Made by a program: the position numbers and the translations under genes. From the NCBI GenBank assembly GCA_910576895.1, contig CAJTJZ010000010.1, positions 1-16,998 on the forward strand: a DNA stretch of 16,998 bases, given 5' to 3'. The first letter of the stretch is position 1. Each line of letters opens with the position of its first letter. This stretch comes from an uncultured Lachnospiraceae bacterium (lineage in GTDB: Bacteria; Bacillota; Clostridia; Lachnospirales; Lachnospiraceae). Under the pieces are notes generated by a model, which worked only from the letters and a program-made list of their open reading frames with translations, ran no database searches and was not told where the DNA came from. Below are positions 13,811 through 16,998 of this stretch, piece after piece.

Positions 13811-14965
13811 ATGAAAAAGAAGAATAAAAAAAGAATGCTGGCAGTTATTTCTATATTACTGGCAGCATTTTGTATTATCATAGCAATATTTTTATTAAAG
13901 GAAAAGCCGCTGAAAATAAAATATAGTGAATTTTATGATATGGTAGAGCAGGGAGAAATAGAATTTGTAGAAATTTCAGAAGAAGCAGTTACATTTCAGA
14001 AGAAAGAAGACGATATTGTTTATATAACAGATAATCCGCAAAAAGAGGATTTTCGAGAATTTTTGCTTTTGCATGATGTAGAGGTAGAAACAGAAATCTC
14101 GATTTCTAATTTGCTTTATATCGTAACAGATATTTTATTTACCATTGTCTTTTTTGGATTGCTTATTTTCTTAGTTTGTAAATTGTTTAAAAATAGAACA
14201 TTTCGTGTAGTAAAGCATGTTGATACAAGTTTTCATGATGTGATTGGCATGGAGGGATTAAAAAAAGAATTTTATCAAATTATGGATGTTATGAAAAATC
14301 CAGAAAAATATAAGAGGCAGGGAATCCGTATGCCAAAGGGAATTTTACTAGAAGGTGCTCCCGGCAATGGAAAGACATTATTTGCAAGGGCAGCAGCAGG
14401 GGAAAGTAAGGTAAGTTTTATTCCAACAAAGGCAACCGATTTTGAAAGTATGTTTATGGCAGTAGGTCCTATGAAAGTAAAACAATTGTTTCACTTAGCA
14501 AGAAAACATACGCCTTGTATTGTATTTATTGATGAATTTGATGGAATTGGTTCTAGGCGAAGCTATGGACATACAGCAATGGAAACAGAAAATACTAGAA
14601 TTGTAACGGCATTATTAAATGAATTAGATGGATTTGCAGTAAATGAAGGGGTACTTGTGCTGGCAGCGACAAATAATCGAAAGGCATTAGATGAGGCATT
14701 AATTCGTCCGGGGAGATTTGACAGAAAGTATATTGTTCCTTATCCAGATTTTAACGATCGTATAGCATTACTTACTATGTATTCAAAAGATAAAAAACTT
14801 GCTAAGGACATAGAATTAAAAGAACTTGCCAGATTATTTGAAAAGTATAGCTGTGCAAAGATTGAAGTTATTTTAAATCAGGCGGCTTTGTTAGCGGAAA
14901 GAAGAAAAAGTGAGGAAATTGGACAAGTAGAAATTATGATGGCACTTGCAGAGGTAAATGAATAA
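13811..14965 (+). CDS. FtsH-like membrane AAA ATPase lacking the protease domain
   Basis: This 384-residue protein follows the FtsH plan as far as the AAA module. It has helix 1 at about 9-29, an extracytoplasmic domain beginning KIKYSEFYDMVEQGEIEFVE, helix 2 at about 103-126 and then the AAA module. Walker A GAPGNGKT is at residues 182-189, Walker B IVFIDEFDGIG has Asp241/Glu242, and the second region of homology ends RPGRFDRKYI. The pore loop is altered: DFESMFMAVG replaces the usual F-V-G loop. The protein ends soon after the AAA lid, and the HEAGH zinc motif of the M41 protease is absent; FtsH is normally above 600 residues. I see no protease remnant in the 170 bases downstream. A membrane unfoldase or chaperone role is possible. 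Confidence 0.82.
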   Translation: MKKKNKKRMLAVISILLAAFCIIIAIFLLKEKPLKIKYSEFYDMVEQGEIEFVEISEEAVTFQKKEDDIVYITDNPQKEDFREFLLLHDVEVETEISISNLLYIVTDILFTIVFFGLLIFLVCKLFKNRTFRVVKHVDTSFHDVIGMEGLKKEFYQIMDVMKNPEKYKRQGIRMPKGILLEGAPGNGKTLFARAAAGESKVSFIPTKATDFESMFMAVGPMKVKQLFHLARKHTPCIVFIDEFDGIGSRRSYGHTAMETENTRIVTALLNELDGFAVNEGVLVLAATNNRKALDEALIRPGRFDRKYIVPYPDFNDRIALLTMYSKDKKLAKDIELKELARLFEKYSCAKIEVILNQAALLAERRKSEEIGQVEIMMALAEVNE

Positions 14966-14993
14966 ATTTGGGTAAGATCTGATGGAAAATATC

Positions 14994-15023
14994 TTGACAG
15001 AATGGTTAGGAAAAAGGTATAAT
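14994..15023 (+). promoter_or_regulatory. Promoter of the chemoreceptor gene
   Basis: TTGACA (14994-14999), an 18-bp spacer and TATAAT (15018-15023). It implies a 5' leader of roughly 110 nt before the ATG at 15139. Confidence 0.7.
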
Positions 15024-15138
15024 AAAAAGGAAATAGTATCAATTAATTTTCTCAAAAATTTACTGTTTTTTATGATAGTTCTTTTAAGTATAATATAGTT
15101 TAAACTTATAAAAATAAAAACGGAGGAGGAATTTTAAT

Positions 15139-16716
15139 ATGAGAGTAAAAATTAAATTGCAAATGATACTTATGGTTTTAATTCCTATGTTAATTAGCAG
15201 TTTAATTATAGGAATTACAGCATTGCGATTATCAAGAAGTTTTTTAAATAATGAACAGGAAACAATTTTAAAAGTCGCTATTGAGGGATTTTCTGGTGAT
15301 GTCAATGCATTTCAAGAACAGGAGGTAGATATTACTGTTTTTGAGGGAGATACCAGAGTGGAAAGCTCTGTAGAAAACGTTGTTGGAACAAAGGCTGGAG
15401 AGGCAATCATTGAAAAAGTTTTAAACGGTAAAGAGATCTATTTTTCTACTAACGTAGATGTAAATGGTACATTATATTATGGATATTATGTTCCAACAGA
15501 GACTGGTATGTTATTTGCTGGAAAAAGTAAATCGGTTGTTTTAGGGCATATTAATACATTAAGTAATACGATTATATTAATTTTTGTAATTTCTATTTTA
15601 TTATTTGGCAGTATTGGTTTTTTTATGGCTGGAAATATGGCAAATCGAATTAAAAGTATTGCTATAAATATTAGAGGTGTAGCAGATGGCAACTTAACAG
15701 TAAGAAATGAAATGAGAGAAAGTAAATCAGGAGATGAAATTGCAGATATTAATAATGCAACTTTTAAAATGGCACAAGAATTATCAGAAATTATAAAATC
15801 AGTTTCTGGAATTAGTGAAAAAGTAGGAACTTCTTCTGAAGAATTAAATGCAACATCTGATACAACGTTAGCCTCTATGGGACAAGTGTCAAAAGCAATT
15901 GAGGAAATTGCAGAAGGGATGCAAGGACAGAATCGAGCTGTGCAAAATGTAGCAGAAAATATTAATAATGTAAATGTAGCTTTAGATAATATAAAAACTT
16001 CTTCTGATCGTATTTCTGTTTGTTCAGAAAAGCTTGACAGTAGTAGACATATTATGAAAAAGAAAGTAGTTAGTATGTCAGAGAGCAATGAAAAAGTAAA
16101 TAGCAGTATTGGAGAAGTTTCTGATAAGATACAGTCAATTAATAGTGTCATTCAAAAAGTAAAAGGAATTGTATCATTAATTGGTGATATTTCAGAACAA
16201 ACGCAGTTACTTAGTTTAAATGCTTCCATTGAAGCAGCACGTGCAGGAGATGCTGGAAAGGGATTTTCTGTAGTAGCACAATCTATTAGCAAGTTAAGTG
16301 AAGATACTTCAAGTCAAGTTGATCAAATTACAAATATTATTCAAACATTAGTAGCAGATTTTGATGAGTGTATCTCTATTATTGATAATACAGTGGAAGA
16401 TAGTACACAACAAAAAGTTGACATTGATAGTGTTATTGGCGAGTTTAAAGAATTGTCTAGTGAAATCAAAGAAACAACGGATCGGGTACAACAGATTGGA
16501 ATAGCAATTGATAAGTCAATTGAAGGAGTGCTTTCTATTTCACAGCAAATGGAGGAATTGAGTTCTATTAGTTCTAATTCCGCAGCAGGTACGCAGCAAG
16601 TAAATGCTAGTGTAGAGGAAATTAATGCATTAATGGAAGGTGTGGCTTCTACAGCAGAAGGGTTAAATGGAGAAATTGGAAAATTAAGTGGGCAATTAGA
16701 ATTTTTCAATGTATAA
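15139..16716 (+). CDS. Methyl-accepting chemotaxis protein with Cache sensor
   Basis: This 525-residue chemoreceptor has a first helix near residues 9-30 and an outer domain of about 105 residues with DITVFEGDTRVESS and GYYVPTETGMLFAG, the pattern of single Cache (Cache_3-like) domains. A second helix follows near 141-165, then a HAMP domain near 166-220 and a long cytoplasmic coiled coil. The signalling tip is intact at about 348-383 (IGDISEQTQLLSLNASIEAA, then RAGDAGKGFSVVAQ) and should bind CheA/CheW. The C-terminus EFFNV has no tethering pentapeptide. GGAGGAGG precedes the ATG. A promoter upstream and a terminator downstream make it a single-gene unit. It implies a motile or formerly motile host; Cache domains of this type often bind small organic acids, but the ligand is unknown. 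Confidence 0.9.
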   Translation: MRVKIKLQMILMVLIPMLISSLIIGITALRLSRSFLNNEQETILKVAIEGFSGDVNAFQEQEVDITVFEGDTRVESSVENVVGTKAGEAIIEKVLNGKEIYFSTNVDVNGTLYYGYYVPTETGMLFAGKSKSVVLGHINTLSNTIILIFVISILLFGSIGFFMAGNMANRIKSIAINIRGVADGNLTVRNEMRESKSGDEIADINNATFKMAQELSEIIKSVSGISEKVGTSSEELNATSDTTLASMGQVSKAIEEIAEGMQGQNRAVQNVAENINNVNVALDNIKTSSDRISVCSEKLDSSRHIMKKKVVSMSESNEKVNSSIGEVSDKIQSINSVIQKVKGIVSLIGDISEQTQLLSLNASIEAARAGDAGKGFSVVAQSISKLSEDTSSQVDQITNIIQTLVADFDECISIIDNTVEDSTQQKVDIDSVIGEFKELSSEIKETTDRVQQIGIAIDKSIEGVLSISQQMEELSSISSNSAAGTQQVNASVEEINALMEGVASTAEGLNGEIGKLSGQLEFFNV

Positions 16717-16737
16717 AAAAATTGATTTATCATAAGG

Positions 16738-16767
16738 AGATGATTCAAAAGGAATCATCTTCTTTTT
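16738..16767 (+). terminator. Rho-independent terminator after the chemoreceptor gene
   Basis: AGATGATTC (16738-16746) pairs with GAATCATCT (16752-16760) around a 5-nt loop, followed by TCTTTTT. It ends 14 bases before the next start codon. Confidence 0.85.
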
Positions 16768-16780
16768 AGAGGAATAAATT

Positions 16781-16998
16781 ATGGAATCACATAATAATCA
16801 AAAAAAAATTGCAGTTATTAATGATCTTTCAGGTTTTGGACGCTGTTCGTTAGCTGTAGCAATGCCAATTATTTCTTATCTTCGTGTGCAGTGCTGCCCT
16901 GTAGTAACTTCGGTTTTTTCAAATCATACAGGATATGAACATTATTTTTTTGATGATTATACAAAGAAAATGGAGGAATATATTTCTCATTGGGAACG
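16781..16998 (+). CDS. Pyridoxamine kinase, N-terminal part (cut by window edge)
   Basis: The frame from ATG 16781 gives 72 residues before the window ends. GAGG lies 10 bases upstream. The segment KKIAVINDLSGFGRCSLAVA followed by MPIISYL and SNHTGYEHYFFDDYTKKMEE is characteristic of bacterial pyridoxamine/pyridoxal kinases of the PfkB-like (ribokinase) fold. These phosphorylate B6 vitamers to the 5'-phosphate. Ser/Gly in the N-terminal loop contact the substrate, and the ATP-binding half lies beyond the window. Clostridial genomes often annotate this exact family as pyridoxamine kinase. It is unrelated in function to its neighbours as far as can be seen. Confidence 0.85.
   Translation, partial: MESHNNQKKIAVINDLSGFGRCSLAVAMPIISYLRVQCCPVVTSVFSNHTGYEHYFFDDYTKKMEEYISHWE

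Noticed and set aside
15486..16748. Long minus-strand frames opposite the chemoreceptor gene (15486-16151 and 16341-16748)
   Set aside because: Antisense shadows of a well-supported gene, with Ser/Ile-rich low-complexity translations.

Overview
The window is strongly AT-rich DNA from a low-GC Firmicute. The mix of an agr-type peptide signalling locus, a BceAB-type exporter, a chemoreceptor and a pyridoxamine kinase points to the anaerobic Clostridia, probably Lachnospiraceae. That placement is inference; there is no rRNA or other strong taxonomic marker.

Layout. (1) Positions 1-2930 are an accessory, partly decayed zone. It holds the start of a transposase gene cut by the window edge, a coiled-coil gene whose frame breaks exactly at an A AAA AAG slippery heptamer, an orphan reading frame, the C-terminal scrap of a PIN-domain toxin with an in-frame amber codon, a 63-residue two-helix membrane protein behind a good promoter, a perfect 17-bp inverted repeat, a short putative lipoprotein, a 44-bp scrap of a histidine kinase gene, and two copies of a ~53-bp promoter-bearing repeat. 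(2) Positions 2980-7591 (minus strand) form one transcriptional direction. An activated-looking promoter at 7522-7550 and a structured ~200-nt leader are followed by two paralogous Sec-secreted proteins, a hairpin, a large lipoprotein, two permeases and a LanF/BcrA-type ATPase with a Glu in place of the Q-loop Gln. (3) Positions 7606-10819 (minus strand) carry a complete agr-type quorum-sensing circuit: agrB, a 50-residue agrD overlapping the end of agrB by 56 nt, a terminator, an AgrC-like kinase and a LytTR response regulator. (4) Positions 10838-13700 (plus strand) carry a BceAB-type antimicrobial-peptide exporter behind a textbook BceR-type inverted repeat, with no BceRS pair in the window. 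(5) Positions 13811-16998 (plus strand) carry an FtsH-like AAA protein without the protease domain, a Cache-type chemoreceptor with terminator, and the start of a pyridoxamine kinase.

How the parts fit. A 32-bp block is identical upstream of agrB and upstream of the secreted-protein operon. In both places it lies 9 bp from a TTGTAT-N17-TATAAT promoter. The simplest reading is that the LytTR regulator, activated through the AgrD-derived peptide, switches on its own signal genes and a target operon of two secreted proteins plus a LanFEG-like transporter and lipoprotein. This resembles a density-controlled secreted-effector and self-protection cassette whose effector proteins I do not recognise as any named bacteriocin. 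It is the best candidate here for an undescribed system.
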